Source: Anaeramoeba flamelloides (taxonomy: Eukaryota > Metamonada > Anaeramoebidae). Taken from it: 64,000 nt of DNA. The stretch lies in the NCBI GenBank assembly GCA_027625915.1, contig JANTQA010000026.1:4464001-4528000 (forward strand). Direction: 5' to 3'. A program made the translations under genes and the position numbers. Below the pieces are notes generated by a model. That model was not told the DNA's origin, searched no databases, and was given only the letters and a program-made list of their open reading frames with translations. Below, in pieces: positions 44,265-55,652 of the stretch. Each line of letters opens with the position of its first letter. Position 1 is the stretch's first letter.

Positions 44265-46735
44265 TTTAAAAGAAAAAACTTTAAAGAATTCAAAAAAGTA
44301 TTTAAAATCACAAAAATGATTTTTTTTTTTTACAAAAAGTCTTTACTGGTATTGTTCAAAAAGGAAACAAGTATTTGTTTTGATTTCGTTTCAAATTAGT
44401 TGGTAGGTCCACATAAGAATAATCGGTGTACAAACTCTAAAATTATTAAAGTCCTATATTAAATGCTTGGTTGTAGATCTTGTTGAAAAATAATTACTGA
44501 AAATTCAAAAAATAATCATTTTTCTTTAAAAAGAAACAAATAAAAGCTGAAACTCATTAAAGAGTTTTGGAAATCTTCTTGAGTAAATTTGTTTCATGAG
44601 TAAAGATCTATGATCTTATTATCAAAAAAAGAGATATCAGAATGAATTTAAAGTAACATTTGTCTGAAATATTTGTGACTCATAGAATCATTCATAAAGG
44701 ATGAGTGTTGGTAGTGTAGAGAATTCTAAAATAAAAATGTGTTGTTATTGAATGTAAATATCATGTATGATCTTAGGTTCAAATACCTTCACAAATTTAA
44801 CTGGTAAAATACTTTTATTTGTTAATTTGATCCATTATTGAAGATAAAATAGCATGTGTAGACTTGTTTAATTGGTGTTTTGAAATAAAATGCCGTTTTT
44901 CTTTGTTTAGAGAAGACCAACACATGAGCCAATTCAAGAAACCAACAATAACTAAATATGGTATTGATATCTTAAAGTTCTACATTAAAAAAAAACTCTA
45001 AAAGAACAAATTGGAAAATTTTGCTCAAATATTAGAGTAAAGGGTTGATAAAATTTTGATCTATTCAAAAAATCAAAAAGTTAATATGAAACTGAGAAAA
45101 TTATGAAAATTTTTGAACTATTTGCATTCCAAATTCTAAATTTACTTGGAATATCAAGGATTTTATTCTTTAGAATTTGTTTTTTTTTAGGATATTATTT
45201 GTTAGTGGAATTAGAAACTTTAATTGGAGTAGGAACAAAAAAAAAACAATGGTTTTATTTTGAAACACGTACTTCATACTCTGGGGTTAGTTTAATCACT
45301 GTGAAAAAATAATACTTGTATTGGTAAACAATTGTATTTCGAGATATATTTAAAAGTTATTTTATCAATATTCTTACACCAAAGTATAAACATTTATTTC
45401 TTTAATTAGCCTCGAAATCTAATTTTTTTTAAAAAAAATGGATAATCTAAAAATCGATTATTTTGACAAATTATTTTTACAGTATTGAAAAAGAGTGATA
45501 ATCTAACTAACTTTTCAGAAAGTGAAACAAAAATTATCAATCTTTTGGTTTATTATTTCAAGATTTACTCAATTATTATTACTATAATTTTCCAATTAAA
45601 AAATGAAAATTTTTAGTTCAAATTTCTAAATATTTTTCTACTTTATAAGTGAAAGAAAAACCAAAGATCTTTTACAACATCATTTAGAAATGATATTTTT
45701 AGACAATAAATTAAACTTCCTGAGTTAACTCTAAAACAAAATTTTTACTCTTGTAATTTGATTGTAACAGTAATAATTAAATAACATTTTGGAAATTGAA
45801 ATAAAAATTTTCATTTATTAATAGGTTAATAACAGTATACATTTTGGAACTTGAAATAAATATTTTCATTTATTAATTGGAAAATAACTTTAGTTTCGAC
45901 ACCAAAAGACGAATTCTTTTTTTTGCCTTTCTTAGGAGTAGTTTTACAAAAATTTTTAAATTATATCTATTATTTCAAAAAAATATAATAAAAAAAATCG
46001 GCTCTGAAAATGTCAAATTGTGAATTTTTTAAAAAGTAATCTCCTTTTCAAGAGCAAATAAAAGATAAATTCTTTTTCTATCGCAAATTATACATATTGT
46101 CAATTCATAACTTGTTTTTTTCTTGTAGTGGCTATTATTTTTTAAAATTCTATGATTATTTCCAAAAGTATTATTAATTTTTCGCTTTAAATGAATTACT
46201 TTTTTACTTATTTACAAATGAACTTATTAAAAAGAACTTCGAGTCATAAAATATAATTTAAATTTACTTCCAATAATGTCATATCGAAACTTTTGGTACA
46301 ATAAGAGTTATCAAAAATTCCTTGAATTAACAAAAATTTTTATAGTGAAATTTTGAAAAAAAAAAAAGTACTCAAATCCTATTATTTGTGTAATAAATGA
46401 CTCAAATTTCTTTTTATAATTGATTTTTTCAATAAATTGGTTATTTTTTTTGTTTTGTTTTAACTTTTACAAAAAATCTTGGATTATACGGTTATTTTCT
46501 AATTAAAAAATATAAATTTTATCTCAAAGTTTCAAAAAGAAATAGATTCAAATTCAAATAAAACTCCAGATTATCATGATCGGATAATTTTGTAAAGATC
46601 TTGGTTTTTTTTTGAGGATGAAAATCAGCATTGGAGAAATATTTGAGAATCTGAAATAAAAATATTTAATTTCTTAATAGGAAAATGTCAGTATATATAT
46701 ACCAGTAACTATTCTTTTGTTTTAATGGATAACTA
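44265..46735. other. Gene-poor interval
   Basis: Short open frames only. A partial tandem duplication lies at 45781-45893. Confidence 0.45.
45781..45893 (+). repeat. Tandem duplication of a ~56-bp unit
   Basis: ACATTTTGGAAATTGAAATA... is followed by ACATTTTGGAACTTGAAATA... with the same downstream sequence (TTTTCATTTATTAAT). A more distant third unit occurs at about 46635-46690, next to the family A element. Confidence 0.6.
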
Positions 46736-48225
46736 AACTAAAATTCAACAATTTCCAGACATTTAAAATGGTCCAAACAATGACAATAATACAATTTCAT
46801 TCAAATTAGAAATTATTTTGATTTTTAAAAAATATGAAAATCATTTTTTCATCATTTAGTTTTTTGTTTTCATTTCATTTTTTGAATTACGTAACTTGTT
46901 TTGTTCGATCGGAATATTTTTTCCAAAGATTGATATTAAGCTAAGGTTGAGTTGTTACAAATAGAATTTCTCATATAAAATTATTTGGTGGGATCTAATC
47001 ATTTGATCGATCAATATTCCTAATAGAATTTAAGAAAAAAATCTCAATTCATTTTTTTATAAACAAAACATTAAAAATTCATTTGAGTACCCCTTCGGAT
47101 ATTCTTAAATGGGAACCCAGACTAGAACCCACTCAATATATGATCCAAAAATGGAAAAACTAATTTTATAAAGAAGCTTAAACAGTAAAATCTGGATCCC
47201 CTAGCTAAAGACCTAAAATTGGACGAAATATATGGTATTGATTGGGAAAATATGGGTAAAATTGAAATAAAGAAAAAACTCCATCAAGCACACATAAAAT
47301 CAATCTAAGACATAGTCAATTCATCCAAAGGGGATGAGAAGTGGAAACGAAAGAAATACCTAAAGATTAGCCAGTTTTCAGAAAACTTCAAAGACAAACG
47401 GCCCCACTTAAACTGGGAATCATCAACTACATTATTCAAACTCAAATCTTTTTGTAGTGGATTGAATAGATACATATACAGATGGGAAAAGGGAATAAAT
47501 TCTAAATTATATCCATGCTGTAACAAAAAAATTGATAACATAGAATCGTTTATTTGGAACTGTCAAAAATATGAGAGAACCAGATAACCCTGGGAAAAAC
47601 AAAACAAAAAAATCAAAAATTTTGACTATAAATATAATACTGAAAAAAGACAAAGATGAATTATTGAGGAAAATCAACATAAACGAAATCTATAACATCA
47701 CCATAGAATATCTTCTGACCAACATGACTCGACATGCAATTAATAAAAAGGATCTCAAGACAAAATAAAACTTATCAACAAATTCACCTAAACCAGAAAA
47801 TTTCAGGTCTCACACAACAATTATTTTAAACCTCTTTATTTTTTCCACTCTTCATTCGTTATTTTCGATCATTTTTCACCACTTCTTCATTTTTTATTTT
47901 TTATCCATTTTTTTTAGATAACTAAATTGAGTTTAAAATTCTTCGAAATAACTGTGTCTATTTTAGATACTCTTTGAATTAGAAGACTTAGATTTAGTCA
48001 CTTCAAAATTCTCTCTCCAAAATTTTGAAAACATCCTTGACTTATTAACATTGAATAATTATTTATTTATTGTTTTGTGAGTATTGTAATTTATAAACAA
48101 TTTTTAAACATTCCAATTAGTGGATGGTTCTAATTTGGTATTTCTTTCTAGAATTGATTAAATTAGATTTTTTTTTTTTTCAAAAAAATGGAATTTTGGT
48201 ATATTAAAAATTTTGAATTGGAGTT
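46736..48225. mobile_element. Family A element, copy 3 (reverse orientation), split by a LINE
   Basis: 46736-47033 and about 47998-48225 together are the reverse complement of 1343-1879. The left terminal repeat AACTAAAATTCAA lies at 46736 and the right one, AATTGGAGTT, ends at 48225. About 70 bp are poorly preserved around the insertion. The LINE fragment 47034-47997 fills the gap, so the family A element is older than the LINE insertion. Confidence 0.7.
47034..47997 (+). mobile_element. 5'-truncated LINE fragment inserted in a family A element
   Basis: Protein-like sequence on the plus strand from about 47085 to 47580 has several stops. An open stretch at about 47200-47585, with one stop near 47307, reads a basic helical region, Trp-Glu-Ser-Ser-Thr-Thr-Leu-Phe-Lys, Leu-Asn-Arg-Tyr-Ile-Tyr, Cys-Cys, then Phe-Ile-Trp-Asn-Cys-Gln-Lys-Tyr-Glu-Arg. 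This is the zinc-knuckle end of a LINE reverse transcriptase protein, with the expected His replaced by Phe or Ser. Scattered codons after a stop at 47585, and about 230 bp of T-rich 3' sequence, complete it. There is no polymerase core, poly-A tail or clear target duplication. Confidence 0.65.
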
Positions 48226-48313
48226 AATATACATTTGAAACAAAATTTAATCAAATAATAATATAAACTTATAAAAGATGAAACCCTCATAAAAAAGTTG
48301 TAATATTTTTGTT

Positions 48314-51300
48314 TTATTTAACATTATTAATTTTTTCAAGAAAAGTTTGATAATGACCAGAAAATTTATCTGAGGGCATCGGTGTAAATAGCTTTGGTAT
48401 TTTATTTAACAGTCCAAATGCCTTTTTTGATTTGTTTGGGTGGTTTAAACAATATTTGCAATTTGTTGATTTACACTTTTGGAAAGTTAATAAATATGGC
48501 TGTTTGGTTATATGTTTTTGAAAAAATTGATATTCTGATTTCATATTAATAAAATTTTCATCAATCTTTTGTAATTTCTTATTATTGAATTGTTGATAAA
48601 ACGATTGGACTTGTTCATAATCGTTCCAAGGGAAAGTCTTTTGTTTGCATTTTAAAGGCACTGAATGGATTGCCAGGTTATTTAGATTAAGGTTTGATAA
48701 GAAATTCGAGAAATTTTGAATTTCTCTATTTATTCCATTAATTGTGCACACATTGCCATCCTCATTCTGCCCCCCGTTTGCGAACTCATTGCCCGTTCCC
48801 ATCTTGATCTCCTTCTTATTATTCTTTTTCTCTGTATTATTTTCACGGTCCATTTCCTTCCTATGCTCCTTTTGGATTAATTGCATAATATTTGTGATTG
48901 AATTAAAATAATTCTGGTTTGGTGTATAACAAACTATATTCAACATATCCAAATTCAGTTCGCGCCATAATCGTCCAAAATAAACGATTGCAAAAAAGGA
49001 ATTTGGATTTAATTCCAAATCGTTATAATCAACCAAAATGGTTATAATTTTTTTTTGAGAACCAAAAATAATACGATACAAATCATTAATGTGCGATTCC
49101 GAGGTCGGATAGTTATGAATAGCTGATCGTAAAAAAAATGTCAATTGCTTTGGCTGGGGTGTCTTATAATGTTCTCGATTTAAAAAATCTTTAAAATATT
49201 TGTTCTTTTGTCGTAATTTTAAATTGCTATAAACACAGGGCACAATTAGCAATTTTGGATCATAAATCGCATTTGCATTATGTGTATTATCCTTCTGATT
49301 TGTGTTTTTGAACTGCGAATCTAAATGGATCATTTGTTTGAGGTCTGTATATTCCGAAACAAAATTTTTGCCTATTTGGAAATAACAGAGTTTTGATCCC
49401 GCAATAAATGAGCATTCCTTATGATATTTTGTTGAAAACTCCAAAAGGTATTGGATCTGTGTATGCGAATAACAAAATAATGGATGGTTCAATTTTATTT
49501 TATTCGAAAGAGATTGATACATTTCCTTATGCAAGTGGTTCGGAATTTTCTTTTTCTTTTTCTCTTTCTCTTTCTCAAACCCTTTGTTAGATTTTGTCTG
49601 AGAGTCTGTGTTTTTCATTGTTATGTTATTATGAAAATTCGACTTGATTAATTGGCTTTTTTTTAGATTTTCCAATTTTAAGGATTCCTCTCGAATTAAG
49701 TTTATTATAACTTGAAAAACTTTTGGTGTGTCTTCTAAAAAATTATTACGTTTAGGGAAACCTATTTCCCAATCTGAGCAATCAAAAATTAAATTTTTGC
49801 TAATTTGCTTATTATTTTTTCGGTTCTTCAGTGGAAGACTAACTGTTACTTTGCTTTCACCTTTATTAATTCCAGCCCCCGCTTTGATATTAAGGTTTGC
49901 AATGTCTTGTTGTTTTTTTTCGACTTTGTTTTCCTTGCGTTTTATGTCATCAAATTTGATTCTTCTTTGTTGATGGTTTTTGATATTAAAATTTAATTTG
50001 GAATTTTTTGATTTTACGTGATCAGCTTTATTATTTAACAATAAACGATCTTTTGAATTATCGTGATTGCTATCATTATTGTGATTGTGGTTGCTATTGT
50101 TATTATCATTATTTTCATTGTTATTATGAGTGTTTTCATTGGTATTTGGGTTTTTAAAAACTGAACCAAAGAATAACTTTGGATTAAGAAACGTTGAGGA
50201 AGTAGTATCTAATAGAATAAAACTTTTTAAAGCTTTTTGATTTGAAAATTTATGAATATTCACTAGAATTGAATTATTTTCCTGTTGGATTAAAATAATA
50301 GGGAATAAAAATAAGAGTTGTCTCTCTATTTTGTTTTTCTGTGATTTTTCCAAGGACAACCTCTCTATTAAATTATTCATATTTATTACTCCAATAAAAT
50401 ATAATTCAGAGTATATTAAAGACAACTGTTTATAAGTTAAGTGTGAAAAATCAACATTATTCAGTTTTTCTTTTTCGAAGAAATAATCAACACTTTCGTC
50501 CCAAAAGGATAAATTTAACAAAACTAAATAAAATTCATGATCATTTTGATTTTCTTTGTCAACGACAGAATCTTTTTCCTTTTCCTTTTCTTTTTCTTTT
50601 TCTTTTTCTTTTTCTTTTTGATTTTCTTTTTCTTCTTTTTTTTCTCCAAATTCAATCAATTTGATGAATTCAGCACCATCTACAACATCTCTTTTTGTGG
50701 ATTTTTGAATCAAAATTGAACTTTCCATTTTGATTTGGTTTGTATTTTTAAGCATTCCTCGTTTTGTTTTCTCACCTTTAACATTTTCTAATTTAATTTT
50801 AATCGAGGTTTCTTCAGTAAGTTCTTCTTCTTCTTCTTCTTCTTCTTCCTCCTTTTCCTCTGTCTTTATTGCCCCTTTTTTTATATCTATTTTAGATATT
50901 TCTTGTCTTTTTTGGATTTCCATTTTGTTGTTTTTCCTTTTGGTGTCATTATAATTTACATAATAATTTGGATTTATATATCTATTATTGTGGAGCAATG
51001 CTTTTGGGACCATGTTAATATTTTGGTTATTTAAATTTTGTGAAAATTTATTATTGTATTCCTGCGGATAAGAAAAAAGAGGAGGTTGTGGCGATACGAC
51101 AAAGTGCTTTTTTTGTTGGTTGAGAATATAAATGTTATTGTAGGTATTCCCATAATTTGGGTTATAATTATAGTTATAATGCACATTTTGATATTTGTAC
51201 ATGAAATCATTTGGTGACAGCGATAAAGGAGAAGGGGTTCCATAATAATTATTATTGGAGGGTTCATTATATCTTGTTTTTTTTGAATAATTCCCCACAT

Positions 51301-52852
51301 AGGAGATTTCTTCGCTGACAGAGGGCTGATTAATTGGGGATTTCAAATTTCGTAAGACCTTGACAGTTTCCATTTCTTGGCTGTAGTTTCTTTTTCTTCG
51401 GAATTCTTGTTGGCTTGCTTTTTGAATTTTTTGGTTATTGTCCAGAATTTGAGACTTATTTTCCTGATGTTTTTCTTTTTGGATCTGTTTTTCTTCTTTT
51501 GTAACATTTTTCTGATCTTCTTCTTTTTCGAGCGCAAGTTGATCATTACAACTTTCAAGCTGGATTTGAGGAGAATTTGATATCGCAATTTCAAATAATT
51601 GTTCAAGTGGGTTACTACTCCTAAGTGTTGGTTGTTCGGTGTTGTTTCCATCTATTTTCGAATTATTTATTAGAGAATTTTGATATTTCTTTTGAAGATC
51701 TTTTTCTTGTGGATTTAGAGTTGTAGGTGGCTTTAAATTTGAATTTGGATTTGTGTGTGTATTTGGGTTTGTGTTTCTGTTTCTATTTGGGTTTGGGTTT
51801 GGGTTTGGATTTTGGTTTAGGATTTGCTTTGGGTTTGAGTGAGTCTGTATGTTTATCTTAGAAGTTGGACTTTTTTTACGTTTGGTGTTTTGAGTACGTT
51901 TTTGTTGGTTTTTGATTCGAATTATTTTCCTTTTTTTTCCTTTTGTTTTGAGTTTTTTGTGGACACCGTTTTCCTTCTCGTTATTATGGATCAAGTTTTC
52001 TTGTTTTAAATTTACAAAGTTCTTTCTTTGGTTGCCAGATCCGTTTGTTTTGAGACAGTTATTTTTTTTTTTTTCTTTTTCTTTGGCTCTTTGGCGATAT
52101 ATCCTCTTTCTTAGTCGTAATTTGATGTCTTTCGCTGGTTCCAAAAATGCTTCAAAATGGTTTACACACTCTCCAAGTTTCTTCTCACTAAATTTTGTGA
52201 CTAAATTGTGGATGTAAATTTGTGTTTGCTCCAAATATTCCTTAACTTGACGTATTTTTTGGGAAATTAGTGAATTCGCCTGCGGGTTCCTTTTTAAACC
52301 CTTTGAATACAAAATGTGTAATTCAGCTATTTCTCCCCAATGGTGTGAAAATGTCTTGAGCGAATTTAGAAAAATGTTTGATTTTATTTGTTGTGATAAG
52401 GACTCAAAAGTTACTGGAAAAAATTTTGTTACAAAAAGTTTTTCAAAATGTTCCTCCCTTTCTTTTTTTTTTTTCCTTGATAACAGCCGATTGTCAAAGT
52501 GAATAGTATCTGAAGAACCTATCTCAAACAAGTTCACAGGCCCTTCTTTATTACTAATCTTTTGTTTCTTCTTTCTTTCATCATTTCTTTTTGTCGTGGT
52601 GATAGTGTTCCCTTTGAGCTTTTGTTTTTTGTTTAACACTTCTTCAAGAACAGTTTTTGATCCAAGAATCTGTATTATGAATTCCTTGATATCGTCAATC
52701 GATTTTTTGTTGGTTTTCCAGCTTTTGTGTGCCAACGAGAGTACATGATCACGTGCACCGATTGATGAATTTTTTGTACAATAGCAATTGATATACAATT
52801 CGTAGATGTTGCGTGGTGTTTGGTAAATCCAATTTCCTTTATTGTTTGACAT
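48314..52852 (-). CDS. Large protein of unknown function, 1,512 residues
   Basis: A single open frame starts at the first ATG (52852) and ends at TAA. I do not recognise the family. Residues 1-75 are compact and possibly helical (Tyr-Glu-Leu-Tyr ... His-Lys-Ser-Trp-Lys). About 75-120 and 245-330 are Lys/Arg-rich with nuclear-localisation-like clusters. Residues 140-245 are helical with aromatic residues. Low-complexity tracts follow: Asn-Pro (about 341-378), Tyr/Asn-rich (about 545-600), a Glu run (about 664-676), Lys-Glu (about 737-762) and Asn/His (about 901-931). About 770-865 is a hydrophobic helical segment. The C-terminal 380 residues, especially about 1130-1325, look globular (Ile-Thr-Ile-Leu-Val-Asp-Tyr-Asn, Leu-Trp-Arg-Glu-Leu-Asn-Leu). 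A Cys-x4-Cys-x2-Cys cluster lies near 1460. No membrane segment. It is likely a nuclear scaffold or chromatin protein, but that is a guess. Confidence 0.85.
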   Translation of the reverse strand: MSNNKGNWIYQTPRNIYELYINCYCTKNSSIGARDHVLSLAHKSWKTNKKSIDDIKEFIIQILGSKTVLEEVLNKKQKLKGNTITTTKRNDERKKKQKISNKEGPVNLFEIGSSDTIHFDNRLLSRKKKKEREEHFEKLFVTKFFPVTFESLSQQIKSNIFLNSLKTFSHHWGEIAELHILYSKGLKRNPQANSLISQKIRQVKEYLEQTQIYIHNLVTKFSEKKLGECVNHFEAFLEPAKDIKLRLRKRIYRQRAKEKEKKKNNCLKTNGSGNQRKNFVNLKQENLIHNNEKENGVHKKLKTKGKKRKIIRIKNQQKRTQNTKRKKSPTSKINIQTHSNPKQILNQNPNPNPNPNRNRNTNPNTHTNPNSNLKPPTTLNPQEKDLQKKYQNSLINNSKIDGNNTEQPTLRSSNPLEQLFEIAISNSPQIQLESCNDQLALEKEEDQKNVTKEEKQIQKEKHQENKSQILDNNQKIQKASQQEFRRKRNYSQEMETVKVLRNLKSPINQPSVSEEISYVGNYSKKTRYNEPSNNNYYGTPSPLSLSPNDFMYKYQNVHYNYNYNPNYGNTYNNIYILNQQKKHFVVSPQPPLFSYPQEYNNKFSQNLNNQNINMVPKALLHNNRYINPNYYVNYNDTKRKNNKMEIQKRQEISKIDIKKGAIKTEEKEEEEEEEEEELTEETSIKIKLENVKGEKTKRGMLKNTNQIKMESSILIQKSTKRDVVDGAEFIKLIEFGEKKEEKENQKEKEKEKEKEKEKEKDSVVDKENQNDHEFYLVLLNLSFWDESVDYFFEKEKLNNVDFSHLTYKQLSLIYSELYFIGVINMNNLIERLSLEKSQKNKIERQLLFLFPIILIQQENNSILVNIHKFSNQKALKSFILLDTTSSTFLNPKLFFGSVFKNPNTNENTHNNNENNDNNNSNHNHNNDSNHDNSKDRLLLNNKADHVKSKNSKLNFNIKNHQQRRIKFDDIKRKENKVEKKQQDIANLNIKAGAGINKGESKVTVSLPLKNRKNNKQISKNLIFDCSDWEIGFPKRNNFLEDTPKVFQVIINLIREESLKLENLKKSQLIKSNFHNNITMKNTDSQTKSNKGFEKEKEKKKKKIPNHLHKEMYQSLSNKIKLNHPLFCYSHTQIQYLLEFSTKYHKECSFIAGSKLCYFQIGKNFVSEYTDLKQMIHLDSQFKNTNQKDNTHNANAIYDPKLLIVPCVYSNLKLRQKNKYFKDFLNREHYKTPQPKQLTFFLRSAIHNYPTSESHINDLYRIIFGSQKKIITILVDYNDLELNPNSFFAIVYFGRLWRELNLDMLNIVCYTPNQNYFNSITNIMQLIQKEHRKEMDRENNTEKKNNKKEIKMGTGNEFANGGQNEDGNVCTINGINREIQNFSNFLSNLNLNNLAIHSVPLKCKQKTFPWNDYEQVQSFYQQFNNKKLQKIDENFINMKSEYQFFQKHITKQPYLLTFQKCKSTNCKYCLNHPNKSKKAFGLLNKIPKLFTPMPSDKFSGHYQTFLEKINNVK

Positions 52853-55500
52853 CAACCATAAAGATTATAAGCTTGAAGATCAAAAGAGTGATAAAATCGA
52901 AAATTTTATTTTTGAAAAAGAATCCAAAAAAATAATTAATGTGAATTATCCCTTTTTGTTTATCGAATTATTTTTTTTTTTCAATTTTTTTTGATCTCTT
53001 TTTCAAGTCTGTGATTTGATTGTTACTCAAAAAGTATTTCTTTTTTTACTTTTTTCAAATAGACTGAAGCAAAATTTATTATTTTATTTGTAGTCTTTCT
53101 TGTGAAATTTGATAGACCTATACCCAGTAACAAAATCGACAGTAGGGCATTGGTAGAGAAAATTTATAGGAAAGGAGAAGAGTTATAAGTGTGGGTTTTT
53201 TGGAAAAGATTGATCTGGAAAACTGGTATGGAAGTTTTTTTAAAAATCTTAAAACTCTTGGAAAAAGTGTGTTTTACAGATTCGAGAATTCATTAAATTT
53301 AAGCTGTTTGAAAAAACTGTTGACTGTTTTTTAAACCCTTTAGTTAAATAACTTTAACTTTTTTTTAACCTTTATTTTGTTTGAGTCAATTTTCCTATTT
53401 ATTTATTTTTGAATTATCTTGCTAATGAACAAAACACAGGTTCGTGTTCAAGGAGTTAACTTACTTTTTTTGTTTTTCTTCCCTTTCTCATTACACTTTT
53501 TTTGAGAAACTTTTATCTTGAGAATTATTTCAAACAAAAATTTGCCTCAAAGAGTCGACTAAAAAAAAATCTTCAGTAAAAGATAATTACAAATATAAAA
53601 AGTACTTTTGCCGCATATTGAAATTGAAAAATTAAGTTAAAAACATGATTACTATAATACCAAACTTGCTTTTAATGATATTTTCTTAAAAAGATTTCTT
53701 GTTTGTTAAAGTTTTAACTTTTTTCTTTTATTTTTGGAAAGTACTAAAATCCAAGATAATTGAATTATCTCTATAAAAAATTATTTTTCTTTGAAAGAAG
53801 AAAAAAATCTTTTTGTCTCTGAAGTAATTGTACCAAAACACACTTTAAAAAAAAAACACAAAGTTTTGGAATAATTCAATTAACAAAAATAAACAAAATA
53901 TTAAAAAAATTTCAATAATTATTTTAAATATATATATATATATATATTTATTTGATTCAAATAACAGTTTGAATCAATTTTTTCATTTTGCTAATATAAA
54001 AAAATATGAGAAAAAATCAATCAAACCATTCATTTAAAAATTCTCCCAAAACACTTTTTTCAAAAACCTGGAAAATACAACTAATAACCAAAATAATATT
54101 TTTTAATTTAATTATTTTTAATCAATAATTATAAACCTAATCTTAATTATTTCAGTGGATTAATAACAGTCTGGGAATTAAAAGTATCAATAGTTTTTAT
54201 TTTTATTTGAAAATATTTTCAAGATTTTCAAACAAATAAAACAAATTTAAATTAATAATTCTAATAAAAAAAAAAAAATTGATATTCTTAAATAACTTAT
54301 TTAATAATACAAATCGTTTGTTTATACCCTTAATATTTGAAAAAGAATAATACATGGTCTTTTCTATTTTTCAAAATTTAATACATAGTTGTGAATAAAA
54401 TAAATGATCCATTTTTTTGATCTTCAAGGATTCAATATTTGATTGATTTTGATTATATTTTTTAAATAAGATACAAATTTAAAAGAGTATTTTACTTCAT
54501 ATATATTCTCAAAAATCAATAAAAGCTAGACTTCTTCAAAAATAAAACAGTTTTGTTATTTTTCTTTTTCTTTTTTTGATCAAATAATCCAAAACAAAAG
54601 GATCAAGATCTTATTGACTGAAAATTTTATTAGGAAAAATGAACTTTAGTAAAAATTAATTCATCTCTCAAAAAGTTGATAAATGAAGTTGCATATCTCA
54701 GGTTTAAATATACCGTTGTATGGATAAACACTCTTTTACCTTTGGAAATCACAATAATAAGAGTTAATAGACCTGAAGGCTCTAGCTATTTATATTAGAT
54801 TTTCTCCATACCCAAGGAGTGAGTTGAAACAAAAGGTGTATTCTGTAATTAAACTGGTCGAAAATTCAAATAACAAAAAAAAAAATTTTATTGGATCTCA
54901 TTGAAAAAAAATTCAATTTTAAAAAAATAATAAAAAAAAAATATTCTCAATTCCAAAAAAACAAAATTTAAAAAAAAAATTTGGTTTTTTTTTTTAAATT
55001 TCCAATGGTTAAATTTCTCCAATTTAAAACAAATTGTTTTATTTAAGAAACGAAATCGATTTAATTCGATTTAATCTGATTTGTGGTTATATTGTAGACC
55101 ACTTTTTATTTGACAAAGTAAGTATTTTGTAACATTATTGCGAAAATGATAACTTGCTTGAGTATAGTAAAAAAATAAAAAAACAAAATCATAGAGATCT
55201 CAAAAATCGCCAAAGACGACACTCAAAAATCAACATTTCAGTTTTCCAAATGATAAATCACAACCATTCATATTAGAAATTGAGTGTCTATCCTGCTTAT
55301 TTCTAAAATTAACTCATTTTTAATTGTTGATTTTTGGAGATCGATGAAGCTTCACATGTTGATTAGTTTTTGATTATTATTAGGCTTCATTAAAATTACA
55401 AATTTTTATTTTTCCATTTCATCAAATTATTTTTTACTAAAATGGCTCAATCCTTGAAGAAAAATATTTTTTTGTTATGGGAATAATCTCTATTAAATTT

Positions 55501-55652
55501 TTTTATCGAAATTTATATAGATTTTGAAAATTTTTTGCCAATTACTTAGATTTGAAAACCCCTGTTTATTTTCAATATTAAACATATTTATAGAGAAGGA
55601 ATCTTTATTTAGAAATTGGTCAAAAAAAAAAAAAAAAATAGTGACTAGTCCC
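55501..55652. mobile_element. Family D right-end fragment
   Basis: It aligns with 18845-18999, including AATTACTTAGATTTGAAAA and the poly-A stretch. It ends in the same GACTAGTCCC followed by TTAA (55653-55656). The left end was not found. Confidence 0.65.

Noticed and set aside
44641-45312. Possible small gene around the 69-codon frame at 45103
   Set aside because: Hydrophobic chance frame in T-rich DNA; no neighbouring exon in matching phase was found.
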